Assembly: GCA_031254685.1 (NCBI GenBank)
Contig: JAIRTZ010000006.1
Location: forward strand, 1-5,401
Direction: 5' to 3'
Source: Methanomassiliicoccaceae archaeon
GTDB lineage: Archaea > Thermoplasmatota > Thermoplasmata > Methanomassiliicoccales > Methanomethylophilaceae
Length of the DNA stretch: 5,401 nt
Shown here: positions 5,093 through 5,401 of the stretch, in pieces
Position numbering within the stretch: the stretch's first letter is position 1
Layout: each line of letters opens with the position of its first letter
Position numbers and translations under genes: made by a program
The notes under the pieces: generated by a model
Told to the model about the DNA's origin: nothing
Seen by the model: the letters and a program-made list of their open reading frames with translations, nothing else
Database searches by the model: none

Positions 5093-5401
5093 AGATATCG
5101 AGAATCTGCAAACTGTTGTTAAATTCTGCGAGGACATCGAAAGTCTCGTCGAGCGCCACGGTTCCGGTGAGAATGACTTCGAAGAGAACATCTCGTTGCA
5201 GTATAGCTGCGTATATGCTCTCATACAGATCGGCGAGCATGTCAAGCGTCTGTCCTCCGATCTCAGAGGCCGATGGCCGGACATAAAGCGGAAGAATATC
5301 ATAAACATGAGGGACTTCGTCGTTCACAATTACGCGAGGATCGGCGTTCCCATACTAAGGACGACGGTGTTGGCCGACGTCCCCGATCTGAAAGAAAAAT
5401 G
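5067..5401 (+). CDS. hepT: HepT-type RNase toxin (DUF86), 3' end cut by window edge
   Basis: Reading from GTG at 5067 gives 111 residues, still open at the window end. The family is usually about 110-140 residues, so most of the protein is present. HepT toxins are HEPN-fold RNases. The catalytic signature R-x4-H-x-Y is intact: R82, H87, Y89 in MRDFVVHNY, a tyrosine known to be AMPylated by MntA in related systems. The earlier helices (DIENLQTVVKFCEDIESLV, then the YALIQIGEHVKRLS segment) are typical of DUF86. The frame is closed by a TGA at 5049, so GTG at 5067, with its strong Shine-Dalgarno site, is the only good start; ATG-only searches would miss this gene. It overlaps mntA by 26 bp in another frame, which suggests translational coupling. 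The last codon seen is Lys, followed by TG, so a TGA stop could be next. Confidence 0.88.
   Translation, partial: MTASSCSDRDIENLQTVVKFCEDIESLVERHGSGENDFEENISLQYSCVYALIQIGEHVKRLSSDLRGRWPDIKRKNIINMRDFVVHNYARIGVPILRTTVLADVPDLKEK

Noticed and set aside
4971..5327. Minus-strand frames over the end of mntA and hepT
   Set aside because: They are antisense to the MntA and HepT coding sequences, which carry the GS-x10-DxD and R-x4-H-x-Y signatures.
1..5401. tRNA genes, CRISPR arrays or insertion sequences
   Set aside because: No cloverleaf with a TTCRA-type T-loop, no regularly spaced repeats and no transposase or terminal inverted repeats were seen.

Overview
The window looks like a piece of a euryarchaeal chromosome, most likely from Thermoplasmata, with Methanomassiliicoccales as a guess from gene content and moderately high GC. 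Three things support this. It carries a two-ring Cdc48/VAT-type AAA+ ATPase, an archaeal TrpB2-type tryptophan synthase beta chain and an archaeal-type XRE regulator. The promoters are archaeal TATA boxes. Three of the five genes have the TATA box centred 26-28 bp before the start codon, the arrangement expected for leaderless mRNAs. The lineage is inference; the archaeal origin is well supported.

Layout: a regulator of the archaeal 'putative HTH-type transcriptional regulatory protein' family runs off the left edge on the minus strand (1-533). Behind it, also on the minus strand, is the complete 719-residue cdc48 gene (651-2810), ending in a GGGGC-UUCG-GCCCC hairpin plus T7 terminator. A 288-bp divergent intergenic region (2811-3098) holds the cdc48 promoter and Shine-Dalgarno site, two adjacent potential hairpins in a very GC-rich core, and a trpB2 promoter preceded by three TGTACA-like hexamers spaced exactly 10 bp apart. 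trpB2 (3099-4427, plus strand) stands alone, without trpA, and is followed by a hairpin/T6 terminator. Next is a toxin-antitoxin operon: a palindromic operator candidate, a TATA box, then a fusion antitoxin (4559-5092), with a RelB/DinJ-like ribbon-helix-helix domain joined to a MntA-type minimal nucleotidyltransferase. A HepT-type toxin gene (5067 to the window end) starts from GTG inside the antitoxin gene behind a strong Shine-Dalgarno site.

How the parts work together: Cdc48 is probably the general unfoldase, and its C-terminal Leu-Tyr-Ala fits the HbYX motif used to dock on the 20S proteasome. TrpB2 probably uses free indole and serine, or phosphoserine, to make tryptophan. The most interesting part is the right end. 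MntA/HepT is a known type VII toxin-antitoxin pair in which the nucleotidyltransferase AMPylates the HepT RNase. Here the AMPylating domain is fused to a DNA-binding antitoxin module, and an 8-of-9 inverted repeat sits just upstream of the operon's TATA box. One protein may therefore both modify the toxin and repress the operon.
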